The position numbers and the translations under genes are program-made. A DNA stretch of 64,000 bases from Pseudomonas lactucae (GTDB taxonomy: Bacteria > Pseudomonadota > Gammaproteobacteria > Pseudomonadales > Pseudomonadaceae), in the NCBI RefSeq assembly GCF_016937615.1, contig NZ_JAFHKI010000013.1:1-64000 (forward strand), given 5' to 3'. The notes under the pieces were generated by a model. The model saw nothing but the letters and a program-made list of their open reading frames with translations. It searched no databases and was not told where the DNA came from. Below are positions 9,148 through 19,862 of this stretch, in pieces; the first letter of the stretch is position 1; each line of letters begins with the position of its first letter.

Positions 9148-9885
9148 ATGTCGCTGTTAAAAATCGCCTCCGTGACCTGCATCGCCCTAACCCTCGGCGC
9201 CTGTCAAAGCCTGTTCCAACCCAGCTGGCGCACCCCGCTGGAGGCCACCCGTGACACCTCCGAACAAACTCGGCCGGGCTGTGCCAGCGCCGATTGCGCA
9301 CTGGTGAATATCGACACCGTGCACTTTGCCAAGGAACCCAAGCTGGACGCGCTGATCGAACAGCGCCTGCTGGAAATGACCGGCGCCAACCCGCTGCCGA
9401 CCAGCCTGGAGACGTATCGCGAGCAATTCCTGAAAACCGCCGCGCCGAACAACAGCATGTACTTGCAGGCCAAAGTACGTGAGCAGCATGACGGCTTGGT
9501 GATCATCGAGTTGTCCAGCTATCTGGACCAGGGCGCCACCCATGGCGAGCCGGGCCGCGCGTTCATCAACTATTCGCGCCAGCAGCAAAAGGCCCTGTCA
9601 CTCACCGACATGCTGCTGCCGGGCAAGGAAGACGCGTTCTGGAAAGCCGCCCAGGTGGCGCATAACAGCTGGCTGATCAGCACCCGCCTGAGCCTGGAAG
9701 CGGAATTCGTCAAAAAATACCCCTTCCAGAAAACCCCGAACGTGGCGCTGACCTACGGTGGCGTGATCCTCAAGTACCCCACCACTACCATCGCGCCGTA
9801 CGCCCTGGGCCACGTCGAGCTGCAGATCCCCTACTCGCGCCTCGACGGCATCCTCAGGCCTGAACTGGTGCCCGCACGCCGCTGA
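9148..9885 (+). CDS. DUF3298 (RsiV-like) lipoprotein
   Basis: The 245-residue product starts with a lipoprotein signal (IASVTCIALTLGAC, lipobox LGAC). The C-terminal two thirds resemble the DUF3298/RsiV fold: DQGATHGEPGRAFINYS, then ALSLTDMLLPGKEDAFW and IAPYALGHVELQIPYSRL. In Bacillus the same fold is in the anti-sigma factor RsiV, which binds lysozyme, but no membrane anti-sigma region or sigma-factor gene is present here, so the function is open. GAAGGAC precedes the ATG. Its 3' end overlaps the convergent cytX gene by 32 bases. Confidence 0.8.
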   Translation: MSLLKIASVTCIALTLGACQSLFQPSWRTPLEATRDTSEQTRPGCASADCALVNIDTVHFAKEPKLDALIEQRLLEMTGANPLPTSLETYREQFLKTAAPNNSMYLQAKVREQHDGLVIIELSSYLDQGATHGEPGRAFINYSRQQQKALSLTDMLLPGKEDAFWKAAQVAHNSWLISTRLSLEAEFVKKYPFQKTPNVALTYGGVILKYPTTTIAPYALGHVELQIPYSRLDGILRPELVPARR

Positions 9886-11143
9886 AGGCCCGCCCCAGGA
9901 TGAACTGCAACAGCCCTGCCAGCACCAGCGCCGGCAGGGTTGCGCCGACATCCGGGTAGAGGTTGGCGAGCAGATGATAGGTGGCGATGCCTCCCAGCCA
10001 GGCCAACAGCGCCGGCCAACGCAGGCCGGTGAGCACGCCCTGGCCACGGCGGCGCAGGACGAAATGATCCATCAGCACCACGCCGAACAGCGGCGCGAAC
10101 ACCGAACCGATCAACAGCAGGAAGTTCTGGTACTGCGCCAACGGGGCAAAACAGGCGATCAAGGTGCAGATCACGCCAATTGCCAATGCCAGGTGCTCGA
10201 CCTTCAAGCGCAATAGAATCCCGCTGGACACTGCCGCCGAGTGAATATCGGCAAACGCGTTCTCCGACTCATCCAGCAGGATCAGCAACAGCGGAATCCC
10301 CAGGCCCGCGCCGGCCAGCGCCAGCAACAGCGCATTCACCTCACCGCTCGGCGCAAACGCCAGGGTATAGGCCACGCCCAGGCTCATCAGCCAGAAATTG
10401 CCGATAAAGAACCCCAGTGCGGTGCCGCCGAACACGCTTTGGGCGCGTTTGCCGAAACGTGAGTAGTCGGCGATCAACGGCAACCACGACAGCGGCATGG
10501 CGATGGCAATATCAAACCCCACCGCAAACGGCATCGAACCGTCACCGGCCTGGGCCCAGAGCGCGGCCAGGTCAGCCTTGGCGAACAGGTTCCAGGTCAG
10601 CCACAGGCACGCGCCGAGCAGCAGCCAGATGCCCCATTTGCGCAAAATCTGGCGCACGAAGGTCAGTGGCCCGCTGACCGCCAACAACGTCGCCAAGCCA
10701 CCGAAAAACAGCGTCCACACCAACGGGCTGGCCATCAGGCTGGCGTCGCTGAACGCCCGCGCGCCCAGGAGGCTGGCGGCATCGCGCATGACGATGATTT
10801 CAAACGAGCCCCAGCCGATCAGTTGCAGCAGGTTCAGCAGCGCCGGCAGGCTGGCACCCTTTGCGCCGAGGCTGAGCTTGAGCGCGGCCATGGCGGACAG
10901 GCCGGTGTCACTGCCGATCACGCCGACGGCGGCCAGCAACAGCACGCCCACCAGCGTGCCGAGAAAAATCGCCAGCAAGGCGCCGGACAGGCCCAGGCCC
11001 GGCGCGAGCAAAGCGCCGGTTTGCAGGACCATCAGGCCGATGCCGAGGGAGAACCACAGGGAGAACAGGTCGCGGGCGCCGAACACGCGCTTGTCAGCAG
11101 GCACCGCGATGTCGGGGGAGTAGGCGCTGGTTTGAATGTTCAA
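9854..11143 (-). CDS. cytX: CytX-type hydroxymethylpyrimidine/cytosine permease, TTG start
   Basis: An integral membrane protein of the NCS1 (cytosine permease) family with about 12 predicted membrane spans (429 residues). It follows thiC on the same strand, downstream of the TPP riboswitch, so it is most likely CytX, the putative importer of the thiamine pyrimidine precursor HMP. I place the start at the TTG at 11141-11143 (MNIQTSAYS). Everything further upstream in frame is REPIN sequence and the intervening residues are not transporter-like. The Shine-Dalgarno sequence is poor (AGAGA). The 32-base convergent overlap with the DUF3298 gene covers its last codons. Confidence 0.85.
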   Translation of the reverse strand: MNIQTSAYSPDIAVPADKRVFGARDLFSLWFSLGIGLMVLQTGALLAPGLGLSGALLAIFLGTLVGVLLLAAVGVIGSDTGLSAMAALKLSLGAKGASLPALLNLLQLIGWGSFEIIVMRDAASLLGARAFSDASLMASPLVWTLFFGGLATLLAVSGPLTFVRQILRKWGIWLLLGACLWLTWNLFAKADLAALWAQAGDGSMPFAVGFDIAIAMPLSWLPLIADYSRFGKRAQSVFGGTALGFFIGNFWLMSLGVAYTLAFAPSGEVNALLLALAGAGLGIPLLLILLDESENAFADIHSAAVSSGILLRLKVEHLALAIGVICTLIACFAPLAQYQNFLLLIGSVFAPLFGVVLMDHFVLRRRGQGVLTGLRWPALLAWLGGIATYHLLANLYPDVGATLPALVLAGLLQFILGRAFSGVRAPVQA

Positions 11144-11183
11144 GGGTGTTGTCTCTGAGAAACATTTGTTGTTTGGGAGATAG

Positions 11184-11258
11184 CCATCGGGGCGAGCCCC
11201 CTCCCACATTTTGAATTGCGAACACATTCAAATGTGGGAGGAGGCTTGCCCCCGATGA
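11184..11258. repeat. REPIN (inverted pair of REP elements)
   Basis: Two REP arms, roughly 11184-11213 and 11229-11258, face each other around a short AT-rich spacer. Each arm contains the core TGTGGGAGG followed by GGCTTGCCC or a close variant. Folding would give a long imperfect hairpin. It lies between thiC (stop at 11287) and cytX (start 11143), so it would be transcribed within that operon and could reduce or stabilise the distal message. Confidence 0.8.
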
Positions 11259-11286
11259 GGCCGGTACAGCAACCGCCAATCCCGGA

Positions 11287-13191
<1,905 letters not shown>

Positions 13192-13265
13192 TTATCCAGG
13201 CGGTGGATTGTTGTCGGAGCGAACCTGAGACGGACGGACGCACTGGAAGCAGTGCTGTGCTCAAT

Positions 13266-13319
13266 ACAAGAGGACTGTTCGATTGTCGAACAGCATCCCG
13301 GACGAAGCACAAGAGGACT
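13266..13319 (-). promoter_or_regulatory. hairpin and flanking 11-bp direct repeats in the thiC leader
   Basis: Between the TPP aptamer and thiC lies a perfect hairpin, CTGTTCGA (13275-13282) with TCGAACAG (13286-13293). It is flanked by two copies of ACAAGAGGACT (13266-13276 and 13309-13319). These are the best candidates for the expression platform. On the minus strand the hairpin is followed by a modest U-rich stretch, so either transcription termination or masking of translation is possible. Confidence 0.45.
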
Positions 13320-13336
13320 CGCCGGGTGACGAGAAA

Positions 13337-13426
13337 TCTTGTTCCCTACGCAGGCGCTAACCTGATCAGGTTCAACGGGATCCGGTATTTACCGATCTCA
13401 GCCTTCCAACAAGGCACCCCGACAAG
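13337..13426 (-). ncRNA. TPP (thi-box) riboswitch
   Basis: Read on the minus strand, the sequence shows the conserved thi-box elements in order: GGGGTGCC, GGCTGAGA, CCTGATCAGGTTAG and GCGTAGGGAACAAG, with a P3-type hairpin between the second and third. It lies about 160 bases upstream of thiC and on the same strand. Thiamine pyrophosphate binding should lower thiC (and probably cytX) expression. Confidence 0.95.
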
Positions 13427-13627
13427 AACCCGGCCAGTCTAGACCAGGGTGGGGGCAAATTGCCAACGGCGGTGCATTCAGCGTGATGAATGGCGTGATT
13501 ACAGGATTGTTGCGCCGGGATCTCGCCACTACACTCGTGTGCTGCCTCAATGCTTGACGCCAGGATTGGCCAGCCGTAGCCTTGAGCGCTAAATTATCAC
13601 CGTAATATTCATACTAGGGATCGCCTC

Positions 13628-15067
13628 ATGCTGCGCAAACTCTCACTGGCTGTCGCCGTGTCTTGTGCGACCAACGGAATGGTCTGGGCAGCTGAAGCGC
13701 CCCTGTCCGCCAGAACCGATCTGGTCAGCGTCTACCAGGAGGCCGTCGACAACAACGCCGACCTGGCCGCCGCGCGCGCCCAGTACGGCGCGCAAAAGGA
13801 AGTGGTGCCCCAGGCCCGTGCCGGCTTGCTGCCGAATCTATCGGGGGGTGCCGATATCAACAATGTGCGTACCCAGATCGATACACCCGCGGCCACCGCC
13901 AACCGCGATGCGCACTCCTGGCGCGCCACCCTGAGCCAGCCGCTGTTTCGCGCCGACCGCTGGTTCCAGCTGCAAGCTGCCGAAGCCGTCAACGAACAGG
14001 CCGCGCTGCAACTGTCGGCCACCGAACAGAACCTGATCCTGCAAAGCGCCGAAAACTACTTCGCCGTGCTGCGCGCCCAGGACAACCTGGCCTCCACCAA
14101 GGCCGAAGAAAATGCCTTCAAGCGTCAATTGGACCAATCCAACGAACGCTTCGACGTGGGCCTGTCGGACAAGACCGACGTGCTGCAATCCCAGGCCAGC
14201 TACGACACCGCAAGAGCCAACCGCATCCTCGCGCAGCGCCAGGTGGAAGACGCCTTCGAAGCGCTGATCACCCTGACCAACCGCCAATACAATTCGATCC
14301 AGGGCATCGTGCACACGCTGCCGGTATTGCCGCCGCTGCCGAACGACGCCAAGGCCTGGGTTGAAACCGCCGGCCGCCAGAACCTGAACCTGCTCGCCAG
14401 CAACTACGCCGTGACCGCCGCCGAAGAAACCCTCAAGCAGCGCAAGGCCGGGCATGCGCCGACCCTGGACGCGGTGGCGCAGTATGAAAAAGGCGATAAC
14501 GACGCCCTCGGCTTCAGCAACCCGAATGCCTTCGGCACGCCGTATCGTGGCGATGTGGAACAACGCACCATCGGCTTGCGCCTGAGCATCCCGATCTACA
14601 GCGGCGGGCTGACCAGTTCGCAGGTGCGTGAATCCTACTCGCGCCTGGGCCAGACCGAGCAGCAACGCGAAGGCCTGCGCCGCCAGGTGGTGGAAAACAC
14701 CCGCAACCTGCACCGCGCGGTGAACACCGATGTGGAGCAGGTGCAGGCGCGCCGGCAGTCGATCATCTCTAACCAGAGCGCGGTGGAAGCCACGGAAATC
14801 GGTTACCAGGTGGGCACACGCAATATCGTCGACGTGCTCGACTCCCAGCGCCAGCTGTACGCGTCGGTGCGCAACTACAACAACAGCCGCTACGACTACA
14901 TCCTCGATAACCTGCGCTTGAAGCAGGCGGCGGGCACGTTGAATCCGGGGGACCTGCAGGACCTGGCACGCTACCTCAAGGCCGACTACAACCCGGACAA
15001 GGACTTCCTGCCGCCGGACCTGGCCAAAGCCGCGGCCGAGCAGCTCAAGGCTCGCCCGGGCTACTGA
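13628..15067 (+). CDS. tolC: TolC-family outer-membrane efflux/secretion channel
   Basis: TolC trimers form the outer-membrane duct for RND/ABC efflux pumps and type I secretion. The 479-residue protein has a signal peptide (cleavage near VWAA, residue 22) and the two-repeat architecture of the OEP family. Internal repeats are visible around LSATEQNLILQSAENYFAVL and at VGTRNIVDVLDSQRQLY. The length and the start (ATG at 13628) fit P. aeruginosa PA4974. It is followed by convergent waaA with a 16-base gap, so there is no room for a terminator outside the coding ends. Neighbouring thiC is divergent. Confidence 0.92.
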   Translation: MLRKLSLAVAVSCATNGMVWAAEAPLSARTDLVSVYQEAVDNNADLAAARAQYGAQKEVVPQARAGLLPNLSGGADINNVRTQIDTPAATANRDAHSWRATLSQPLFRADRWFQLQAAEAVNEQAALQLSATEQNLILQSAENYFAVLRAQDNLASTKAEENAFKRQLDQSNERFDVGLSDKTDVLQSQASYDTARANRILAQRQVEDAFEALITLTNRQYNSIQGIVHTLPVLPPLPNDAKAWVETAGRQNLNLLASNYAVTAAEETLKQRKAGHAPTLDAVAQYEKGDNDALGFSNPNAFGTPYRGDVEQRTIGLRLSIPIYSGGLTSSQVRESYSRLGQTEQQREGLRRQVVENTRNLHRAVNTDVEQVQARRQSIISNQSAVEATEIGYQVGTRNIVDVLDSQRQLYASVRNYNNSRYDYILDNLRLKQAAGTLNPGDLQDLARYLKADYNPDKDFLPPDLAKAAAEQLKARPGY

Positions 15068-15083
15068 TAACAACGCCCCACAG

Positions 15084-16361
15084 TCAGCGACTTAGCAGTC
15101 TGCCTAGCCCATCCAGCAAGCGCTTCAGCGCGCCCTGATTGGCCTGCATCACCTTCAGCCCCGCCTGCGCCATCCTGCGCGCGTCCTGCGGCAGCTCGAA
15201 CAGCTGCCGCACGGCTTCGGCCAGCCCGTCGGCGTCATCCACTTCGCGCAACGCCCCGGCGTCACGCAGCATTGCGGTGATTTCGAGAAAGTTGAATACA
15301 TGCGGTCCCATGATCACCGGCTTGGCCAGTGCCGCCGGCTCCAATGGGTTATGCCCGCCGGTTGCGACCAGGCTGCCGCCGACGAAGGCGCTGTCCGCCA
15401 GGGCGTACAGAAACAGCAGTTCGCCCATGGTATCGCCAAGCAACACTGAGGTGCCCGCGCTCACAGGCTCACCCATGGAACGGCGCACCGTGGCAAAACC
15501 CTGCCGTTCGCACAACTCGAACATCGGCCCGAAGCGCTCTTGGTGACGCGGCACCAGAATCAGCAACGCATTGGGATAGTTGGCGAGCAGCTGACGATGC
15601 GCCGCCAACACCACCTCATCTTCACCTTCGTGCGTACTCGCGGCGATCCACACCGGACGCTCGCTGGCGCCCCACTGCTCACGCAAGGCGGCGGCCCGCT
15701 CCAGTAGTTGCGGGTCGATGGTCAGGTCGAACTTGATCGAGCCCGTCACCTCCACCGTTTCCGGCCGGGCGCCCAGGCTCAGGAAACGCTCGGCCTCGGT
15801 CTGCGTCTGCACGGCGAACAAACTCATTTGCGCCAGCATCGGCGCCGTCAGCCTGGCAAACCGCCCATACCCCTTGGCCGAACGCGCCGACAGCCGCGCA
15901 TTGGCCAGCGCCACCGGAATGTTGCGCCGGGCACAGGCATGGATATGGTTGGGCCACAGCTCGGTTTCCATGATCACTGCAAGCCTGGGCTGCACGTGAT
16001 CGAGAAAACGCTTGGCGGCGCAAGGCAAGTCATAGGGTAAATAGCAGTGCTGGATACGCGGCTCATTGGCGAACAACGCCTGGATACGCTCCGAACCGGT
16101 GGGCGTCATGCAGGTGACGGTTACTGGAAGCTGTGGATACCGTTCCAGCAGTCCACGGATCATGGGCGCTGCGGCAATGCTTTCGCCCACTGACACGGCA
16201 TGTACCCAGATCCCGCCGGGCTGCATGGCCGGCAAGCCGTAGGAAAACCGCTCACCGACACGCTTGGCATAAGCCGGTGCCTTGCGCGCGCGCAGCCATA
16301 GACGTAAAGCCACCAACGGCAGCGCCAGGTAAAACAGACAGCTGTAGAGAGTTCTATTCAT
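15084..16361 (-). CDS. waaA: 3-deoxy-D-manno-octulosonic acid (Kdo) transferase
   Basis: WaaA (KdtA) transfers Kdo residues from CMP-Kdo to the lipid A precursor, the first core-assembly step. The 425-residue, two-domain GT30 protein has an N-terminal membrane anchor (LYSCLFYLALPLVALRLWL) and the acceptor-side motif HAVSVGES with the catalytic Glu. The C-terminal domain shows AASTHEGEDE and GGHNPLEPAALAKPVIMGPH. It is transcribed away from the LysR gene cluster and is separate from the main waa operon at 20-42 kb, as in P. aeruginosa. Its end nearly touches convergent tolC. Confidence 0.96.
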   Translation of the reverse strand: MNRTLYSCLFYLALPLVALRLWLRARKAPAYAKRVGERFSYGLPAMQPGGIWVHAVSVGESIAAAPMIRGLLERYPQLPVTVTCMTPTGSERIQALFANEPRIQHCYLPYDLPCAAKRFLDHVQPRLAVIMETELWPNHIHACARRNIPVALANARLSARSAKGYGRFARLTAPMLAQMSLFAVQTQTEAERFLSLGARPETVEVTGSIKFDLTIDPQLLERAAALREQWGASERPVWIAASTHEGEDEVVLAAHRQLLANYPNALLILVPRHQERFGPMFELCERQGFATVRRSMGEPVSAGTSVLLGDTMGELLFLYALADSAFVGGSLVATGGHNPLEPAALAKPVIMGPHVFNFLEITAMLRDAGALREVDDADGLAEAVRQLFELPQDARRMAQAGLKVMQANQGALKRLLDGLGRLLSR

Positions 16362-16384
16362 GGCGGCGGAGTTTATCGGCTTTT

Positions 16385-17275
16385 TCAGTCAATGGCCCGC
16401 AGGCACTCGGCAAAACGTTGGGCGAGAAATTGTGCGGCGGGGCCGAGGGGCTCGTCGCGGCGCCACACCAACTCGACCACCAGCGCCGGCGGCGTCCATT
16501 CGCTGTCGAGTTCGACCATATGGTCTTGATAGGCGGGGTACTGCACCACATGCCGAGGCAACCAGGCCCAGCCCAGGCCGCGCATCAACCATTCGGCCAG
16601 TACGTAGAAGCTGTCGGCACGCCACACCTGTGGGCTGGCGGCTTCGCTGCCGGGGTAAACGCTGGTCTGGGTCGACATCAGCAACTGCCGAAACTGCGCC
16701 AGGCGCTGGCAATCCACGGTATTTCGCGCCGCCAAGGGGTGGTTGCGCCCGCACACGGTAACCATCTCGACACTGCCCACCACCCTGCGCTCCAGCGCTT
16801 CCGGGATCTGGTCGTGATAGAACAGCATGCCCAGGTCAGCCTTGCGCTCCACCAGCTTGCGTGCGACATCGCCCTGTGCGGCGCTGGAAAGCTGCACCTC
16901 CAGGTTCGGAAATCTCCCGGCCAGGGCATCCAGGCTGTCGAGTACCGGTTGGTACAACATGGCCTCGTCCTGGGCCAGGCGCAGGCGGGCTTCTTCGCCG
17001 CGCATCAACGACAGCGCCCGGCCGTTGAGGCGCTCGCATTGGCGCAACACTTCTCTGGCTTCTTCGAGCAGCACGGCGCCGGCTTCGGTGAGGCGGGGCT
17101 GACGGCCGCTGCTGCGGTCAAACAGGCTCACGCCCAAGTCGGCCTCCAGCAACGCTATCCCATTGCTCACCGCCGATTGGGCCTTGTGCTGCCCGCGCGC
17201 CACCGCCGAAAACGAGCGTTGCTCGGCGACACTCACAAACAGCCGCATCTGCTCCAGATTCCACTGCACGCTCAT
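16385..17275 (-). CDS. LysR-family transcriptional regulator
   Basis: The 296-residue product has an N-terminal winged helix-turn-helix (LFVSVAEQRSFSAVARGQ and AQSAVSNGIALLEADLGV) and a substrate-binding-like effector domain. The ATG at 17275 gives the normal LysR start (MSVQWNLEQMRLF); the in-frame TTG at 17293 would add six odd residues. It is divergent from the SMR efflux gene, with an ATC-N9-GAT LysR box between them, so it probably controls that gene and itself. Its effector is unknown. Divergent regulator/SMR pairs are also present in P. aeruginosa (PA4989/PA4990). Confidence 0.9.
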   Translation of the reverse strand: MSVQWNLEQMRLFVSVAEQRSFSAVARGQHKAQSAVSNGIALLEADLGVSLFDRSSGRQPRLTEAGAVLLEEAREVLRQCERLNGRALSLMRGEEARLRLAQDEAMLYQPVLDSLDALAGRFPNLEVQLSSAAQGDVARKLVERKADLGMLFYHDQIPEALERRVVGSVEMVTVCGRNHPLAARNTVDCQRLAQFRQLLMSTQTSVYPGSEAASPQVWRADSFYVLAEWLMRGLGWAWLPRHVVQYPAYQDHMVELDSEWTPPALVVELVWRRDEPLGPAAQFLAQRFAECLRAID

Positions 17276-17282
17276 GCCGCAA

Positions 17283-17303
17283 CCTATCTTCAATTCGGAT
17301 AGG
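17283..17303. promoter_or_regulatory. LysR-type operator (ATC-N9-GAT)
   Basis: The palindrome CCTATC-N9-GATAGG (17283-17288 and 17298-17303) contains the LysR consensus ATC-N9-GAT at 17286-17300. It begins 8 bases upstream of the regulator's start codon and 76 bases before the SMR start. A possible SMR promoter follows, with TTTACC at 17311 and TAGAAT at 17333. Confidence 0.65.
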
Positions 17304-17378
17304 TAATGACTTTACCGCATCTGAGCAACCTCTAGAATAGCGGCCATATCAAAGCGCTCTACACCGAGGAACAACGCC

Positions 17379-17714
17379 ATGAACATCGCTTACTACTACC
17401 TGGCCATCGCCATTTGCTCGGAAGTGATTGCCACCGTTTCCATGAAAGCCATCAAAGGCTGGAGCACACCCATCCCGCTGCTGCTGGTGATCGTCGGCTA
17501 CGGCGTGGCCTTCTGGATGCTGACGCTGGTGGTCCGTACCGTGCCGGTGGGCGTGGCCTATGCGGTGTGGGCCGGGATGGGGATCGTGATGGTCAGCATT
17601 GCGGCGCTGTTTATCTACGGGCAAAAGCTCGACGTGCCGGCAATGCTGGGGATGGGCCTGATTGTGCTTGGGGTTGTGGTGATTCAACTTTTTTCGAAAA
17701 CAGCGGGGCATTGA
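17379..17714 (+). CDS. SMR-family small multidrug efflux protein
   Basis: A four-helix inner-membrane exporter of the EmrE/QacE type (111 residues; the usual length is 105-115). The membrane-embedded glutamate is present at position 15 (AIAICSE). The family signature GVAYAVWAGMG contains the tryptophan that lines the substrate pocket. Such proteins swap protons for cationic dyes, disinfectants or guanidinium; which substrate applies here cannot be told. GAGGAA precedes the ATG. Regulation by the divergent LysR protein is likely. Confidence 0.92.
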   Translation: MNIAYYYLAIAICSEVIATVSMKAIKGWSTPIPLLLVIVGYGVAFWMLTLVVRTVPVGVAYAVWAGMGIVMVSIAALFIYGQKLDVPAMLGMGLIVLGVVVIQLFSKTAGH

Positions 17715-17722
17715 GTCGATAC

Positions 17723-17842
17723 CCGACCACAAGCTGCAAGAAAGAGCGGCGCGAATCGCTTCTAACTTGCCGCTCGCCGCTGATAACTTGCCGCTGCACG
17801 CTATACTAGCGTCCCTTTTTCTACACCAGAGGTCCCGTGCGC
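17723..17842 (+). promoter_or_regulatory. intergenic repeat-like stretch and probable promoter of the FAD oxidoreductase gene
   Basis: The stretch contains three copies of a CTTGCCGCT-like unit (about 17766, 17787 and a variant between) and AAGCTGCAAG near 17731, similar to the repeats at 54121-54180. TATACT at 17802-17807 is a good -10 candidate about 30 bases before the start codon. No matching -35 element is clear. AGAGG at 17828 is the ribosome binding site. Confidence 0.4.
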
Positions 17843-19012
17843 ATGTCTATTTCCACCGACGTTCTGATTGTCGGCGCCGGGGTTGCCGGCCTTTGGCTGA
17901 ATGCGCGCCTGCGCCGCCAGGGCTTTTCCACGGTCGTGGTGGAAAACGCCACCCTGGGTGGCGGGCAGAGCGTGAAGTCCCAGGGCATCATTCACGGTGG
18001 CGCGAAATACGCCCTGCACGGCGCCCTCACCGGCGCCTCCGAAGCGATTGCCGATATGCCGCGCCGCTGGCGCGAAGCCCTGGCCGGTAGCGGCGAGCTG
18101 GACCTGTCCGGCGTGCGCGTGCTGTCCCAGGCCCATTACCTGTGGTCCCCTGGCACGCTCGCCGGCAACCTCACCAGCTTTTTCGCGAGCAAGGCCGTGC
18201 GCGGCCGGGTCGACCAGGTCAAGGGCGACGATTTGCCGCCGGCACTGCAGGACCGCCGCTTCAAGGGCAAGGTGTATCGCCTGGCGGAACTGGTGGTGGA
18301 TGTGCCCAGCGTGATCAACCGCCTGGCGCAATTGGCCGGTGACGGCCTGCTCGCCGGGCAACACATCGAACCGCTGCGCGAAGGCGACACCTTGGTAGGT
18401 TTGAAGGTCGATGGCCGCGAGATCCGCGCCCAACGCATCGTACTGAGCGCCGGCGGCGGCACCGCCGACGTGTTGGCGGCCCTGGGCCTGAGCCAGCCGG
18501 CCATGCAGACCCGCCCATTGCACATGATCATCGCCAAAGGCCCAGGCCTGAAGCCGTTGTACGCGCACTGCCTGGGTGGCGGCACCAAACCGCGCCTGAC
18601 CGTGACCACTCACCCCGCAGCCGATGGCAACTGGGTGTGGTACATGGGCGGTGATATCGCCGAGGCCGACGGTGTGGCGCGCACACCCGAAGAACAAATC
18701 GCCACCGCGCAGAAAGAACTGGCGCAACTGCTGCCGTGGATCGACATGAGCCAGACTCAGTGGACCACCCTGCGCGTCGAACGGGCCGAACCGTTGCAGT
18801 CGGGCCTGAGCCGTCCCGACAACGCTTTCCTCGCCGAAAACGACCGCCTGCTGGTCGGCTGGCCGACCAAGCTGGCCCTGGCGCCGGACTTCGCCGATCG
18901 AGTGATCAACAGCCTCGAACGTGACGGCATCCGCCCAAGCGTAACAACACCGCTGCCAGACCTGCCAAAACCCACCATCGGCGTACCGGCTTGGGAGCAA
19001 CTGTTGCCATGA
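17843..19012 (+). CDS. FAD-dependent oxidoreductase (DAO family)
   Basis: The 389-residue product starts with a Rossmann FAD-binding motif (VLIVGAGVAGLWLN) and has the look of a glycerol-3-phosphate/amino-acid oxidase family flavoprotein. Its substrate is unknown. SVKSQGIIHGGAKYALHG is a distinctive conserved stretch of the pseudomonad family (PA4991-like). I use the ATG at 17843, ten bases after AGAGG; a GTG at 17837 is the alternative and adds two residues. It overlaps the next gene by ATGA, so the two are translationally coupled. It probably forms an operon with the aldo-keto reductase and the Nudix-like protein downstream. Confidence 0.82.
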   Translation: MSISTDVLIVGAGVAGLWLNARLRRQGFSTVVVENATLGGGQSVKSQGIIHGGAKYALHGALTGASEAIADMPRRWREALAGSGELDLSGVRVLSQAHYLWSPGTLAGNLTSFFASKAVRGRVDQVKGDDLPPALQDRRFKGKVYRLAELVVDVPSVINRLAQLAGDGLLAGQHIEPLREGDTLVGLKVDGREIRAQRIVLSAGGGTADVLAALGLSQPAMQTRPLHMIIAKGPGLKPLYAHCLGGGTKPRLTVTTHPAADGNWVWYMGGDIAEADGVARTPEEQIATAQKELAQLLPWIDMSQTQWTTLRVERAEPLQSGLSRPDNAFLAENDRLLVGWPTKLALAPDFADRVINSLERDGIRPSVTTPLPDLPKPTIGVPAWEQLLP

Positions 19013-19821
19013 GCCTGCCGACCTTGCACGACCTGCATCGCCCCCTGGGCAGTACCGGCCTGCTGGTTTCGCCACTCGGTCTGGGCACCGTGAAGCTGGG
19101 CCGCGACCAAGGGGTGAAGTACCCCAGCGGCTTCCAGATTCCCGACGACGATGAAGCGCGGATGTTGCTGCGCCAGGCACGTCAACTGGGCATCAACCTG
19201 ATTGACACTGCGCCTGCCTACGGGCGCAGCGAAGAACGCTTGGGGCCGCTGCTACGCGGCCAGCGCAAGGACTGGGTGATCGTCAGCAAGGTCGGCGAAG
19301 AGTTCGACGATGGCGTGTCCCGCCACGATTTCAGCGCTGCCCATACGCGCCTGTCGATCGAGCGCAGCCTGAAACGATTGGAAACGGATTTTATCGACCT
19401 GGTGCTCGTGCATTCCGACGGCAACGACCTGCATATCCTCAACGACTGCGAGGTTTACCAAACCCTGGCGCAGTTGAAGCAAGAGGGTAAGATTCGTGGT
19501 TTCGGTTTCTCCGGCAAAACCGTCGAAGGCGGCGTGAAGGCGCTGGAGCAGGGTGATTGCGCGATGGTCACCTACAATTTGAACGAACAGGCCGAGAAAG
19601 CCGTCATTGATTACGCGGCGGCCCATGGCAAGGGCATCCTGGTCAAAAAGGCGCTGGCCAGCGGCCATGTCTGCCTGGAGCCTGGAATGGATCCAATACA
19701 CGCCAGTTTCATGCTGTTGTTTGCGCAAACGGGCGTTGCCAGTGCTATTGTCGGGACCATCAATCCGCTGCACCTGGCCCATAACGCGGCAACCGCCGCC
19801 AAGGTCATTCGTCAACTCTGA
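19009..19821 (+). CDS. aldo-keto reductase
   Basis: A TIM-barrel NADPH-dependent reductase of 270 residues. The catalytic tetrad can be placed: Asp and Tyr in NLIDTAPAYGRSEE, Lys in VIVSKVG and His in LVLVHSDG. The C-terminal cofactor region includes SAIVGTINPLHLAHN. The start overlaps the stop of the flavoprotein gene (ATGA), which decides the start codon. The substrate is unknown; pairing with a flavin oxidoreductase suggests a shared redox pathway, which is inference. Confidence 0.9.
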   Translation: MSLPTLHDLHRPLGSTGLLVSPLGLGTVKLGRDQGVKYPSGFQIPDDDEARMLLRQARQLGINLIDTAPAYGRSEERLGPLLRGQRKDWVIVSKVGEEFDDGVSRHDFSAAHTRLSIERSLKRLETDFIDLVLVHSDGNDLHILNDCEVYQTLAQLKQEGKIRGFGFSGKTVEGGVKALEQGDCAMVTYNLNEQAEKAVIDYAAAHGKGILVKKALASGHVCLEPGMDPIHASFMLLFAQTGVASAIVGTINPLHLAHNAATAAKVIRQL

Positions 19822-19862
19822 TGCCGCCGACGCGGCCGACCCCGTCGCACAAAGGAGCCGAC

